Assembly: GCA_026874595.1 (NCBI GenBank)
Contig: CM049310.1
Coordinates: 68,340,056 to 68,404,055, forward strand
Source: Sipunculus nudus
Taxonomy: Eukaryota; Annelida; Sipuncula; Golfingiida; Sipunculidae
DNA length: 64,000 nucleotides
Direction of reading: 5' to 3'
The notes under the pieces were generated by a model, which saw only the letters and a program-made list of their open reading frames with translations, was not told where the DNA came from and did no database searches. This document shows, in pieces, positions 35,801-48,518 of the stretch (position 1 is its first letter; every line of letters starts with the position of its first letter). The translations under genes and the position numbers were made by a program.

Positions 35801-37945
35801 GCTGTCACAGGTACGTCCGTGTGTGACTCGGCCATGCCTCCTCTCTAGCACTTTTAAAGGAACGTCCATGTGTGACTCGGTCATGCCTCCTCTCTCACGC
35901 TGTCACAAGTACGCCCGTGTGTGACTCGGCCATGCCTCCTCTCTAGCTGTCACAGGTTCGTCCGTCTGTGACTCGGCCATGCCTCTTCTCTAGCTGTCAA
36001 AATTACGTCCGTGTGTAATTCGGTCATGCCTTCCCTCTAGATGTCACAAGTATGTCCGTGTGTAATTCGGTCATACCTCTTCTCTAGCTGTCACAAGTAC
36101 GTCCGCGTGTGACTCTGCCATGCGTCCTCTCTAGCACTTTTAAAGGTACGTCCATGTGTAACTCGGTCATGCCTCCTCTCTCACACTGTCACAAGTACGT
36201 CCGTGTGTGACTCGGTCATGCCTTCTCTCTAGCTGTCACAGGTACGTCCGTGTGTGACTCGTCCATGCCTCCTCTCGAGCACTTTTAAAGGTACGTCCAT
36301 GTGTGATTCGGTCATGCCTCTTCTCTCACACCGTCACAAGTACGTTCGTGTGTGACTCGGTCATGCCTTCTCTCTAGCTGTCACAGGTACGTCCGTGTGT
36401 GACTCGGCCATGCCTCCTCTCTAGCACTTTTAAAGGAACGTCCATGTGTGACTCGATCATGCCTCCTCTCTCACACTGTCACAAGTACGTCCGTGTGTGA
36501 CTCGGCCATGCCTCCTCTCTAGCTGTCACAGGTACGTCCGTCTGTGACTCGGCCATGCCTTCTCTCTAGTTGTCACAGGTACGTCCGTCTGTGACTCGGC
36601 CATGCCTTCTCTCTAGTTGTCACAGGTACGTCCGTGTGTAATTCAGTCATGCCTCCTCTCTAGCTGTCACAGGGACGTCCGTGTGTAATTCGGTCATGCC
36701 TTCTCTCTAGCTGTCACAAGTATGTCCGTGTGTGACATGGTCATGCCTTCTCTCTAGTTGTCACAAGTATGCCCGTGTGTAATTCGGTCATACCTCCTCT
36801 CTGGCACTCTCAAAGGTACGTCCATGTGTGACTCGGCCATGCCTCCTCTCTAGCTGTCACAGGTACGTCTGTCTGTGACTCGGTCATGCCTTCTCTCTAG
36901 TTGTCACACGTACATCCGTCTGTGACTCGGCCATGCCTCCTCTCTAGTTGTCACAGGTACGTCCCAGTGTGACTCGGCCATGCCTCCTCTCTGGCACTCT
37001 CAAAGGTACGTCCATGTGTGACTCGGCCATGCCTCCTCTCTGGCACTCTCAAAGGTACGTCCGTGTGTGGCTCGGCCATGCCTCCTCCCTAGTTGTCACA
37101 GGTACGTCCATGTGTGACTCGGTCATGCCTCCTCTCTAGCTGTCACAGGTACGTCCGTGTGTGACTCGTCCATGCCTCCTCTCTAGCTGTCACAGGGACG
37201 TTCGTGTGTCATTCGGTCATGCCTTCTCTCTCACACTGTCACAAGTACGTCCGTGTGTGACTCGGCCATGCCTCCTCTCTAGCTGACACAAGTATGTCCG
37301 TCTGTGACTCGGTCATGCCTTCTCTCTAGCTGTCACAGGGACGTTCATGTGTGACTCGGCCATGCCTCCTCTCTGGAACTCTCAAAGGTACGTCCATGTG
37401 TGACTCGGCCATGCCTCCTCTCTAGTTGTCACAGGGACGTCCCAGTGTGACTCGGCCATGCCTCCTCTCTAGCTGTCACAGGTACGTCCGTCTGTGACTC
37501 GGCCATGCCTCCTCTCTAGTTGTCACAGGGACGTCCCAGTGTGACTCGGCCATGCCTTCTCTCTGGCACTCTCAAAGATAGTCCTTGTGTGACTCGGCCA
37601 TGCCTCCTCTCTAGTTGTCACAGGGACTCCCAGTGGCACTAGACCCTGCCTCTTCTCTGGCACTTTAAAGGTACGTCCAAGTGTGATTCGGTCATGCCTC
37701 CTCTCTAGCTGTCACAGGGACGTCCCAGTGTGACTCGGCCATGCCTCCTCTCTTGCAATGTCACAGGTACGTCCATGTGTGACTCGGCCATGCCTCCTCT
37801 CTGGCACTCTCACAGGTACGTCCGTGTGTGACTCGGCAATGCCTCCTCTCTAGCAATGTCACAGGTACGTCCATGTGTGACTCGGCCATGCCTCCTCTCT
37901 AGCTGTCACAGGTACGTCCGTGTGTGACTCGGTCATGCCTCCTCT
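29843..37945. repeat. 47-49-bp minisatellite array (about 169 copies)
   Basis: Tandem units share GACTCGGTCATGCCTCCTCT, followed by one of three interchangeable arms: AGCTGTCACAGGTACGTCC, AGCACTTTTAAAGGTACGTCC or CACACTGTCACAAGTACGTTC. Higher-order duplication is evident: a distinctive TCATTTCTCC unit at about 32156 recurs at 34876, and TAGATGTCACAAG at 32550 recurs at 35270, both 2,720 bp apart. It lies in the intron between exons g and h. The open frame at 36948-37139 is an artefact. Confidence 0.96.
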
Positions 37946-38993
37946 TCATTAATTTCTAATCGTGTGTTATTCCCAACTACCACAGCACTATGAGTGCTGA
38001 GCATCGACAGAAAATGTGAGCAAAATTGTCACAGCGACATGGCTCCAATATTAATCTTGGTTTTATCATTTAGAAATGCCTTAAGGTCCACGGCAGACCG
38101 TTTTCTCTTAGTTATATCAGGTCTTTAGTATAAGCTACTGGTCAAAACATTTACTTTTATACCAGATGTATTTTTAATACAAAAATATGACTGCGTCAAC
38201 CGCGTTGGGAATAATGAATATAACTGAGCCAGTATTCCTTGACAATACATTGGCACCACCCATATGTCAGTCGTGGGGACGTCGCTGGGCTCATGAGAAT
38301 GTTATCTCCATAAATCCGCTGGTAATATTACTTCATTATGAAGAGGTTCGGGCTGTTTAATGCTTTTGTTTCTAAATATTAAAAAAAAATACTAGCCTGA
38401 CTTATATTATGGGGATTAATTGGTGAATACTCTTGCATTCCGTCAAATAATAAATCAAAAGGATATTTAATTAAGGTAAAATATTTTTAAATGTTCAACA
38501 TCTGAATGGCCACCAAGGTTCCCATCAAATAATTTCATCTGGAAAGAAGACTATTACATTAATTAATACTCTGGTGGCAGCACGAGATCTAGGTAAAAGA
38601 CAAATGACAAAGTAAACGAGACTTCACGGTACAAACAAGGCTCAGAAAACCGTCCAAGGGCAGCGCGTTATATAACTGTGATGGAGGAGGCCGAGCAGTA
38701 ATGATTCCTTGTTTCTAATGCGGAGAACAAATAGGGCCATGTATTTTGATTATCATTAAAAGCACGTCCGTGATTTCCAATTATGATACTTCTGTTCATT
38801 CATTACCTGGCGGGCACACTCTGCATCATGTATTAATGGTTCTTTAGCTGCTTATATGCAATTTTAAAAATGTTACATATATAGTAAACAATTACAATTA
38901 TACCATAACGGCTGGCAAAATGTTCAAGTTGGAAAAATAAACAACTAAAGACTATAGTTGTAGCTCTATGTTTGAACCTTTTTATGCATGTGC

Positions 38994-38994
<1 letters not shown>
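37946..38994. other. Distal part of the intron between exons g and h
   Basis: AT-rich sequence with no recognised exon or repeat family. Confidence 0.5.

Positions 38995-39037
<43 letters not shown>
38995..39037. repeat. (GA)n microsatellite, (CT)n on the sense strand
   Basis: A pure GA tract of about 43 bp. On the gene's sense strand it is a CU run starting about 51 nt after the donor of exon g. Confidence 0.95.
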
Positions 39038-39039
<2 letters not shown>

Positions 39040-39088
39040 CAAGGACGATGTGGTGTAAGAGGCGTTATGGTGTATAGACTTGACTTAC

Positions 39089-39192
39089 TTGTTGTTTGTT
39101 GTCCTTTGAGTAAGGCAGCATGGTTGATATGTGGAACATAATCTCGTGGCCTTCATATACAGTGTATGTAGAATGTGTTCCCGTGGTGTCAC
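39089..39192 (-). CDS. GARNL3: GARNL3-like gene, exon g (Rap-GAP domain)
   Basis: Minus-strand exon of 104 bp, acceptor TGTTACAG, donor GTAAGTCA. Two bases complete the split codon, then 34 codons: [20 protein letters not shown] and [14 protein letters not shown]. The HEIMFH.STMLP motif is the conserved strand-helix unit immediately before the catalytic helix of Rap-GAPs. A (CT)n tract on the sense strand begins about 51 nt after this donor (see 38995-39037). The next intron is 10.7 kb and mostly tandem array. Confidence 0.94.
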
Positions 39193-40363
39193 CTGTAACA
39201 CCCATCAACAGATATATATAATGAGTCTGACCTTACTTCAAAGTAATCTTGCATCAATACAGCCCGGAGTTCATAGCTTCCTGAATTCAATGCTGTTTCT
39301 AAATGCTCCGTTTATCTATTTACAACTAGATAGTTCGAGGGAAAAGGCAGTATCATACCATTTTGGTGCTACCAACATAGATATAATTAATAACAAACAT
39401 TTTAGTAATGATATAATATACCACGGTCAACGACAAGACTGTAGTGGTATAAGGTATCTAAAAGTATATAATATACTCTGCCCTGAGGTATCATGTGTCT
39501 GCTGCTTTTGGTAGGTTGCTTTGTCTGTTAAAATATGAATAAAAAGTTATAAACGGATTTGATGTCATTTAGCAAAGGATTAAGGTAACATCCCAGGAAG
39601 AACCCATGATTGGTTCTAGGGGATCTGGATAACCATAATATTTCTCGTGAAAAAGCTTATCTGCCAATCACAGGTAGGGCACATGTTGGTGAACCGTAAA
39701 ACTACGCAGCCCCCTCCGAGGTTTAATCAGGATTCTGGTAATACTCAGGATGAGACGGTGCAGAATATTGGCGGCTGTATGCGGGTTTTAGTGTTTTCTT
39801 GTTTATATGGAGTCATGTACAACCTGAAACAGGTGGTATATACCATCAAACGTTTCACGTTATGTTATCCGGTAAAACGGAAGGCTTGGGCTCTGTAGTC
39901 CGAGGACAAACCGAGGAGGCGGGGGATGTGAACCCTCGATGCAGGAGGAATGCTCGGTATTTTAACATGTACGGGTTTTGTGAAACCACAATACAAAAGG
40001 GTACGCTCTGTATAAAATTATCGGAAATAAAACGGGGAAAAAGAGGACCCCAATTTGCTGAAGTAGTGTCCGGTTTCATGCTTTGAAATGGGTCATTTTT
40101 TTTTTATTTCTTCGGTAACATAAAAGTAAGTGGGCAATCCCTTTTTTACATTTTTATCAACATAAATGTATCCCGGAATTAGAACTTGACTAGTTCTACA
40201 GAATATGCTCTTGTTTCCCATTCACTATTGAAGCTTCCACGAGCAGACAATGAAAAATCTTGTAACATTGTAGTGGGCCACTACTAATTAATTTTTCTTA
40301 ACTCAAGTTACAATGTCAAAATAAAAGTAAATGCTTGCTAGTTTTTGTCGAATGTTTACTCAC
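39193..40363. other. Intron between exons f and g
   Basis: Open frames at 39131-39514 (+) and 39799-40086 (+) are antisense or intronic and have no family features. Nothing else recognised. Confidence 0.5.
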
Positions 40364-40462
40364 TTTTAACATCAAGTCCACCTTTGTATTTTTCCCAGCC
40401 CTTTAATCGAACATTGTCCCCTAGAAGAGACACGAACTGCAGGAAATCCTCACTTGGGTGCT
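40364..40462 (-). CDS. GARNL3: GARNL3-like gene, exon f (Rap-GAP domain)
   Basis: Minus-strand exon of 99 bp, acceptor ATTTGCAG, donor GTGAGT. It completes a Glu codon, then reads HPSEDFLQFVSLLGDNVRLK and GWEKYKGGLDVK, with one base left over. The motif F..F...LG..v.LKGW..Y.GGLDVK is diagnostic of the Rap-GAP fold. Confidence 0.94.
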
Positions 40463-41186
40463 CTGCAAATGAAAAAGGAAACAGGTAAAGAGTAATGATA
40501 ATATTCAACTCTCCAGGTTCTAGGAATAGGTCGTATATGAGAGTAATTCAGAAGCCAAGTTGATATAAAACATGCCTTAAACCCGGTGTTTGTCTGTTTT
40601 TTTCTTTACCACAAGAGTATACACAGGTGAGCAGTCGGTCAACATCATGAATGTTAGCAGCCAAACTATTTTTCTGGGATTGCCTTATGCAACAAAATAA
40701 CATATGACAATTAAAAACCGCGATACATACAGATATGACGTGAGTCGAAAATATTTAACTCGAGCACTCCGTACAGCTGATACCTGATTCTAACTCAAGG
40801 TATTCGTTACCATGGTGACACACTACATGGAACATTGCAAATTGTATGACCCGTCTGGTATGCACTTAAATAAGGGTACAACAACCACAGTCGCGAGCCT
40901 GAGCTGGCGAAGCTATCTAAGCTATGGCATGATAGAGTCAGCAAAGTTGTTAGATACGGACTTGGTTATAAAAATATTAACATGTTGGCATACAATGCTT
41001 CAGTGCTCTTTATATTCATGAACACTTGTACACAACATGTTTATAGGTCGTTAAAGTCAAAAAGTTAATATTCCCTGCAAATTGCTAGATGCATTTCATT
41101 GCCTGGTGATGTTAAAAAATTCCCATACACGGATAACAAATAGACAGTGGGCCATTAATAATTAAGCCACCTTGTGACATCCTTAC
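40463..41186. other. Intron between exons e and f
   Basis: No features seen. Confidence 0.5.
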
Positions 41187-41262
41187 CATTTCCGTACATC
41201 TCATCGTCTGCAGTCTGCCCCTCCTTACAAATCAGGACTCCGAACTTGAAGTTGACTGAGCC
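41187..41262 (-). CDS. GARNL3: GARNL3-like gene, exon e (Rap-GAP domain)
   Basis: Minus-strand exon of 76 bp, acceptor TTTTTCAG, donor GTAAGG. Phase 0 start, ends with one base. It encodes GSVNFKFGVLICKEGQTADD then EMYGN. The signature VNFKFGV..CKEGQT.DDEM is the Rap/Ran-GAP domain core shared by Rap1GAP, SIPA1 and GARNL3 proteins. Confidence 0.94.
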
Positions 41263-41774
41263 CTGAAAAAGCCATGAAATATCTGTGCAGTTACACTGAA
41301 CATGTCTGGGGCTAAGCCTGCTTCACTGAGCAGCTCAATACGGCGCGAGCGCACTAACGTTTAATGCAAAAATATCTTCATTTAACAAAGGTTTACAAAG
41401 ATTTACGACTCAATCTGCGAGTTACAACAGCCGTCTAGACCTCGAGATATTGGTTCCGGGTCCAAAGGGAACTTCCTGAATAAGGATGCTGTTAGAGCTT
41501 CCCGTTTATGGCCGTGACGGGACGCTGTCCCATGAGCCCTTTTGTTTTTCAGTTAGTGATTTAGATGTTGTGTGGGCCTCAATCCTGCCCTGTAGGTCTT
41601 TCAAGAAAACAAGGAGCGTTTTATGTTTTTTAAGGTGAAAAAACACATTGACCCGAAGTAAACCTGGTAAAACACCGTAAAAGTAAAAAGGAATCATTGG
41701 ATTAAATAATCTGTCAAAATGTCATTTAAACATTTAAATGATCTACCAAATGTATAAAACTGTATAAAATAACA

Positions 41775-41827
<53 letters not shown>

Positions 41828-41890
41828 CATACAATGAAAAAATATTTAGTATGCTGAAATAAACGGCAGTTATTTGGGAAACCACTTTAC
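41263..41890. other. Intron between exons d and e
   Basis: Contains the (AT)n tract at 41778-41825. Otherwise nothing seen. Confidence 0.55.
41778..41825. repeat. (AT)n microsatellite
   Basis: Pure TA dinucleotide tract of about 48 bp, about 65 bp into the intron after exon d. Confidence 0.95.
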
Positions 41891-41981
41891 CTCCTGTTCT
41901 TCCAAAACAAGCAGTTCTCTTTGAACTTCTGGATTAAATATTTCTTTCGGACCTCGCTCAATTTTGTCGACGCCAAAATGC
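41891..41981 (-). CDS. GARNL3: GARNL3-like gene, exon d (Rap-GAP domain, N-terminal part)
   Basis: Minus-strand exon of 91 bp, acceptor AAATCAG, donor GTAAAG. One base completes the Gly codon, then 30 codons: HFGVDKIERGPKEIFNPEVQ followed by RELLVLEEQE. The block GP.EIFNPE.Q.ELLVLEEQE is highly conserved in GARNL3. It leads directly into exon e. An (AT)n tract begins about 65 bp after the donor. Confidence 0.93.
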
Positions 41982-43774
41982 CTGATTTAAACAAAAAGGA
42001 ATGAATTGTTAAAATAAATTTGAACGAAAGATCTGAATGCAGGACCATAGCATTAAATGTGCAACAGGTTATGAAAGAGATCACCGCAATATCTGTCTGA
42101 ATATGGCATGTATTCCATCAGAAAAATGTGTTCATTATCTTTATCCATGACTGTTCATTCATTTTGAATGTTGCAAGAGCGTTTTGGGTTTTTCTCTCGC
42201 CAAATAAATTATTTTTAATAATTAACTTTCGTGTGTAATAATACCCTCTCATCTTACATTTGATAATAATATAATCACCAGTGCAGTTCGATATTTATGC
42301 AAACGTTTAACGATAAAATTTATCTATTGAATCTGGTTATTCATGCCGAATTCGTGTGTATTGGTGCAATACCAGTTGTGCCTTGTTGACAGGCCACTAA
42401 TTGCTACTCGCATTGAAATCATTCCAATAATCACAAATTTATGGTATAAGCATGCATATTCGACAATGCTTCACACATCAGGTAAAAACACATTTAAAAA
42501 TAGGCAAACAAGAAAAAATAAACATTTCAGGGTTGAAATCATAATGATCAATATTTCAAGCCTGGTTAGTATATGCATTTGTTTACAATATTCCAGAACT
42601 ATATTTTGCAAAACGACAATACCAGTAAAAGCATAGCTAACAGTGCGTTATGCTGTCTGCATGTTATGTAAAAGCTTTGCCCACTGCATACGAGCAAAAT
42701 ATTGAAGGGAAGGCCTTAATTTTGTTAGTCGGGATTCTCTGGCCTGAAAAGGCTGAAAATTGAAAACCTGAATTCGGATAGGGGTTCAGGTCTATTTGTA
42801 TGACTGCATTATTCATTCACACCGGGTTAAAAGGGTAATGGAAAGCAGAGTTCCAGTCCAGCCTGTTGACCCGCAGAGACCCTCTGTTTTAATACCAGTG
42901 GTCCTGGGTTGACCTCGTTATAACGGTCCTTGTGTAGCTTCATCTCTCAAACATAACACTACCTGATTGACGATACATTATTTTCCAGGCATTTTAGATT
43001 AGTTTATGAAATACATCTCGACTAAAGGCGGAGCGCATGCGAGTTATTTATAACCGTGATAAAAATCTGACGTCTCGGTGAATTTTTGTCTGTATGGTGG
43101 ATTCGTGTCATTCCGTCGGGCTGAGCTGACGGTGTTTCAGTGACAATTGATAGCTCTTGTTCACATCCCCAGCTGTGGGTCTGCCGGCTGACACCTCACG
43201 CAGCACCAGGTTACACGGCTCATACAGACGCACGCAACAATGATAGTTTTAATTTGACAGAATCATTTCTCCTCTCCTCAAGCCTGCATACGCAGTGTAA
43301 GTTTAACTTTAAAAAAAGCAAAACCTGAGGCAGCTCAATTTCAATTCGAAAAAAAAAATTTTTTTGAATGATTTGTGTTATTGCGTAATACATGCGTTCA
43401 CATCAATGTGCGCCTTGCAACCAGGACAGATGTCATTAATATACAAACCAACCCATCTTATTGGGAGGAAACTGTCGTTATCCCGGATTCTGGTAATGAG
43501 ACCAACACTGGGGTATATTGTTTTACTACAGATATTGATTAAAACTAAATATTCAACTAGACATAATAGACAATATGCATGAGCATAAATTGCCTAGGAT
43601 TATAAATTTTAGCTTGTTTACCTTAAGTGATATAGTCAAAATCAAACCATTACTTGTCACTTGATGTAGTAGCATTACTTCATTTGGGATGCAATATGTA
43701 CACTCTGCAGATACTATGTTTGATCTCAGCATGGAAAGTAGTTTGAAACAGACAAATATAAAGTTGTAACTTAC
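41982..43774. other. Intron between exons c and d
   Basis: Open frames here are short and unsupported. No repeat family recognised. Confidence 0.5.
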
Positions 43775-43839
43775 CCAAGGATGGTTTTGACAGTCATTGG
43801 CTTGTGCGGGTTGTACGGTAGACAAAGCTTCTTGCTTCC
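43775..43839 (-). CDS. GARNL3: GARNL3-like gene, exon c
   Basis: Minus-strand exon of 65 bp, acceptor CTTACAG, donor GTAAGT. It runs from phase 0 to two bases of a split Gly codon completed by exon d. It encodes GSKKLCLPYNPHKPMTVKTI. The LCLPY...KP..VK.I pattern fits the GARNL3 segment that enters the Rap-GAP fold. A different reading frame is open through this region for longer, but it has no splice-consistent continuation. Confidence 0.87.
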
Positions 43840-44107
43840 CTGTAAGGCACAGTTTATGGGTTGTGTATTTGTATGTTAACGGCACCAGTCTCTTTTATTT
43901 TTGTTATTGCAATCTTTGTAAATCAGCTGCCACTGGGTTAACCCAAAGTGTTAATAACTTGACACCTAATTCACGCAGAGGGACAGTTATTTGAGGAAAT
44001 GAGGAAATACAAGTACAAACAAGGGACCTGTGGGTCACGGCGCTCAGCTGAACTTGATTATGAGAATATTTTATGAAAAAATGTACTTGTTGAATCTTTT
44101 CCCTATC

Positions 44108-44758
44108 AAGTGAGCCACATGTGGAAGATGGAAGGTTTATAATAAAAGTTTGGCTAAAAATACATCCACAATCTTTTCAAAGGAGTGGATCCTGTGAATC
44201 TTACCTTAGACCTAATGACGCCAATCAAAAGGGATATTACTTTAGTGATGGGCCATATATTAGTTAGGTTTGATATCCATTTACAATCCAAACTGGAGTT
44301 ATCATTTCAGAAACAAAAACAAATATATGGACAGATGACTCTTGTGACCTTGACCTTGTGACCCTAAAATCCAAAAGTTCCTTCTAATATTGGAAGGGGA
44401 GCAAAATGTTGAAGATAGATTTCAGATAAAAAGTTAAAATGCATCCGAAATCTTTAAAAAAAGTAAGTCCTGTGACCTTGACTTTGGCCTCATGACTAGA
44501 AAGGTTTCTCACTTTAGTGGTGGACCAAATATTAGTCAAGTTTGAAACCAATATTTCAATCCAACCTGGAGTTGTCACATGGAAACATTTTTGTGGACAA
44601 ATTACCCCTGTGACCTTGAACTTTGCCCTTGTGACCCCAAAATCAATCTATATGTATTAGATGGAAGGTTTGGGATGAAAAGTTTGGCCTTAAATGCATC
44701 CACAATCTTTCTAGGTAAGACATACAAACAGAAGAAGGACAGAGTAATAACTTTAGGG
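44108..44758. repeat. Degenerate tandem repeat, about 270-bp period, 2.4 copies
   Basis: The landmark CATCCACAATCTTT (or CATCCGAAATCTTT) recurs near 44163, 44442 and 44697. Each copy is followed by a CTGTGACCTTGA-type motif and by ATATTAGT.A.GTTTGA. Copies are diverged with small indels. CTGTGACCTTGACC repeats of this style are familiar from bivalve genomes, but I cannot name the family. Confidence 0.75.
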
Positions 44759-44884
44759 CCCTAATAATACACAAGGTTTCAGGACACAAGATGAAACCAC
44801 AGTTGCAATCTAATATTATCAATATTATTTGGCAAAAATGGATAAAATTTAAAGGATAAAATTAATTAAAAAACAGAAATAATA

Positions 44885-45065
44885 CAGTTGGCGCCACCAG
44901 TCTGAAATTCAGGAACTGAAGAAAGCATTTTTAATCAACAAACAAACCAGGGTTTGGGGCACAAGATGAAACCACAGTTGAGAAGCTGACATGATTGCTG
45001 TCAATTGATGGTCCCTTAATGGTAAAAAATGTAAAAAAAAGCAGGTGGCGTCATCAGTTTTCGGT
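44885..45065. repeat. Diverged copies of the GTGGCGCCACCAG repeat family
   Basis: GTTGGCGCCACCAGTCTG (44888 on) and GGTGGCGTCATCAGTTTTCG (45044 on) lie about 157 bp apart in similar contexts. The same core with similar flanks occurs at 57780-57800 inside the element at 57521-58113. Confidence 0.6.
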
Positions 45066-45306
45066 AACTGACAACACTATTCATGGTAAATATTCAAGGT
45101 AAGATTCAGGGCAATCCATGCATTAATTATCAAGATACTGGAGGTTTTGTATCAAATTCTTTATTATTCTGGGGGTATTTACAAGCCCTATAGCTCGAAG
45201 GAATATATTTTAATAATATTAATTTTAGTGCAATCATACACATGAAAAAATCGACATGAAAGAAAAAAGTTGCTTTCAAAATGATACCAAGCAGGTTTTT
45301 TTAATG

Positions 45307-45309
<3 letters not shown>

Positions 45310-45375
<66 letters not shown>

Positions 45376-45397
45376 ATGTGAGTGTGTATGTGTGTGA
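45310..45397. repeat. Compound (TA)n(TG)n microsatellite
   Basis: About 51 bp of TA repeats pass directly into an interrupted TG tract. Confidence 0.95.
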
Positions 45398-47230
45398 AAA
45401 GACATACGTAAATATTCGTGAATATTAAGATAATGAGTTTCATAAATATAATACATCGCAATGAATCAAAATTTGACAGTAAGGAAATCCGGACGAGAGG
45501 ATCATTTATACAGGAAACAATCAATGAACATGTTCTTCTAATAACCTCCAGAGTCAATAAAACCCTTGACGAGTCAAATCAAGCAAAGTCAATGAAACCT
45601 AACATGTTTGCCCACTACTCAAAACACCCGGACCAGGTCCTAACAGTGCAGGAATCAATAGATTCATGTCCAAACTTCACGTTCTAACAGAACCTCTACA
45701 GGAGGTCGCCGCAACTCCTCTTGACGAATGCAATATTAAGCTGTCTTTAGATTTTCTACAGTCGTTTGACATGTCACTTCATATCATGATTTAATAAAAG
45801 TACCTCTGTCGAATACTGCACAAGATACCGGAGAGAGACTTTTATATTAGAGCAGTCAGTCAGTGACTTCCTCCACAGGTGTACCGTGCTGTCCTTGTGG
45901 AACACGTACACGGGTCGGTTTCGTATTGGATGGATCAATATCTACACAATACGTGTGTGCTTCATATTCCGGGCATCATCCTTTGTTCCTGGGATCCCTG
46001 GGCTCTTTATCACCTGCACATTCATGTCACTTTAAAATCACTGGGAAAGTCTAGGAAACTTCATAGGTTAACCATGACAAGAGTAAACATGAAATTGTTC
46101 AAAACAAGACTTTTTTCCCTATATTTAGCCACTCGCAGCGTCGTGCGAGGTTACTTTCAGTTTTAATATTTTAAACTTTGTTCTTATGTCCAGCGGCAAT
46201 AACATCATATTAAGACGATAATGCCTTTGTAAGCTTCTATAACAAAGAATAAAAAATAACTTTTCAAGAAAAAATGGGGAATGTTGATTTGGGCAGCTAA
46301 TAACTTGGCACAGCACTATACGACAAACCCCAGGAAAGCAGCAGTCTGATTGATCTCTGTTCCTTTACTGATGAACAAGGGAATATATAAACGCACTTTA
46401 GGGAAAATAATGACGTTTATCTCTCCATACTATCTTCTTCTGTTGTCTGAGATATCCCAATAATAGAAAAGCTCCGATTTCCTCTGGGTAGGCTAATATT
46501 TAATCTGCTGTATCATTTGGCCTTTCAAGAGGATTAAGTAGTATTATCTATGACATATTATCATATATAAAATCATTCCTAGACAAGCAGTATTCCAATA
46601 TTATTATACTTCCATTGTCGTAAAAAAACTAAGAACTTTTTGTTTTCATTCTTGTTTCAGGCAGACATATCAGTCTTCCATGAGCGATTCATTATAGGCT
46701 GGGCTTTGAAACTGAAACGTCCGTTGGCAATTACAGTTTTACGGGCCCCTGGCTGTCTAATTAAATGACACATTATCCTCCGTCAATCTAATCCGGCCAC
46801 TGGTGATGACACGACTGGTTAATTCTAAAACATGCAGCAATCATTACCAATAGGAAAGTTAAGACTTATATGCAAGCTTTTAGGATGAGCCCTTTTTGTG
46901 TCTTGTGATGATCTGATACACCTGTCAGAGTTACTTCTATCTGTCGGACAGGTGCGCTATGCCAAGGATAAACCATGCTCATATTTTATCAGCTGCAGTC
47001 TTTATTGTTTGTCTGCCTGGCTGGTTCGTTGTGTAATTTAGACGTAATTCATGTGAAGGAGTTTTGATATCAATCCATTCACACTGATTCTCACTGTCCT
47101 GGAGCACTGGATGTCATTAAAAATACATCTGAGCATTGTTACTGCACACACTGTAATTCTCTCCAGTTAAAAGTTATGAAAAAACCTAAGTCTGAAATAC
47201 GGTGAGTCTAAACAAAGCGGAAACTGAAAC
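45398..47230. other. Intron between exons b and c, middle part
   Basis: Several overlapping short open frames (45418-45687 +, 45863-46054 +, 45879-46166 +) lack family features and consistent splice sites. No repeat family recognised. Confidence 0.45.
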
Positions 47231-47462
47231 ACTGTAGGTCCGTATATAGTGTAACTTTCAAGAATAATCCTGAAAATCTGTATGTAGAGTAACTTTCCAG
47301 AATAATATACTGTAGGTCTGTATATAGAGTAGATATCCAGAATAATACTGTAGGTCTGTATAGAGTAGCTAATTAGCTATCTGGAATAATACTTTATGTC
47401 TGTATATAGAGTAAATTTCCAGAATAATACTGTAGGTTTGTATATAGAGCAACTATTTAGCG
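47231..47462. repeat. Short minisatellite (about 6 copies, 38-44 bp)
   Basis: Degenerate tandem units of the form ACTGTAGGTCTGTATATAGA followed by GTAACTTTCCAGAATAAT, starting near 47231, 47270, 47309, 47347, 47391 and 47429. Confidence 0.85.
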
Positions 47463-48518
47463 TACTTATTAGCTGCACTCACATATGTTAAAAACTTTCT
47501 ACACATATGCATCACGATAAAGTGAAGAAACATTAAGTAAAAGCGGCCATGCAGCTTATAAATTATCCTTGACTGACAAGGTTTTATCACTGACTGGGGT
47601 TTGACACCATCATCCCACAGAAAGGGCGGTGGCCACATTGAATACGCCCCTGCAGCTGTAAGGTCCGCTGCAATCTAACTACCTCAGATATTATCCAGGC
47701 ATTTATAATTGTTTGCCTATCCCTGTTCAAGTAGCCTTATCAGTGTATTTTATAGTCCGTGTCCTCGTGAAGGTAAAACTACTGACAGAGGTTATTTGGT
47801 CTGATAAAGGTAACATGAGAACAGCTTGTGCTTCATCTGCTGAGCAGCAGAACATGTAGAAATATGATTTAATATCAATCTGAGAATCGTATGATAAATG
47901 TTGTAAATTGTTGTGGATGGAAATTTCAGTTTTTTTTTTTGCATTTCCACGAGTTAATGCGTGGAAGGGACAAAATCTCTTATATTAATGATAAATAAAG
48001 ACCAAGTCTTTGCCAGTTGCAAATTATTGGATATTCAAAAATATATGTGTATACCCTTACATTTTGTTGCTATGCAATGCTTGTTGACAAACATATAAGT
48101 TTCGCAGAGACAAAGTTCCTACCATGGTTCATTAATATATAGCCAGCTTTTTGGAAACGTTAACAAAAATGTCAGAAACAATTTTCTTTCCTATACATCC
48201 CACCTTACTAAAACACTAATCCGTGTTGAAGGTTTAGAAGTGACAAGCTAACAAGTCCAGTACCCTCCTTACTACCACAAACAGGTGTAATTTAAAGACT
48301 ATTGTTTGCACTCAGTATCAGACAGGTCAGGGTGACATAATGTCAGGTTTGTAAGTAGATTTAGAACGATATCACCCGGGACGGGAGAGAGCTTAGACTG
48401 TGATATTTACACAGTACACCCGGGTAATAGCCGGCGAACCGGAAGTAGGGTCGACTGACGAGAACGATTCCTTAGCTATCTACCTTCAGGATAGCTAGGA
48501 TGATTTTCAGACACATAC
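47463..48518. other. Intron between exons b and c, part next to exon b
   Basis: No recognised features other than homopolymer T near 47930. Confidence 0.5.

Noticed and set aside
7650-37945. CRISPR arrays
   Set aside because: Units are contiguous tandem repeats without unique spacers, and the DNA is eukaryotic.
39131-39514. 127-codon plus-strand frame as a gene
   Set aside because: It overlaps exon g on the opposite strand and has no family features; it is a shadow of conserved coding sequence plus intron.
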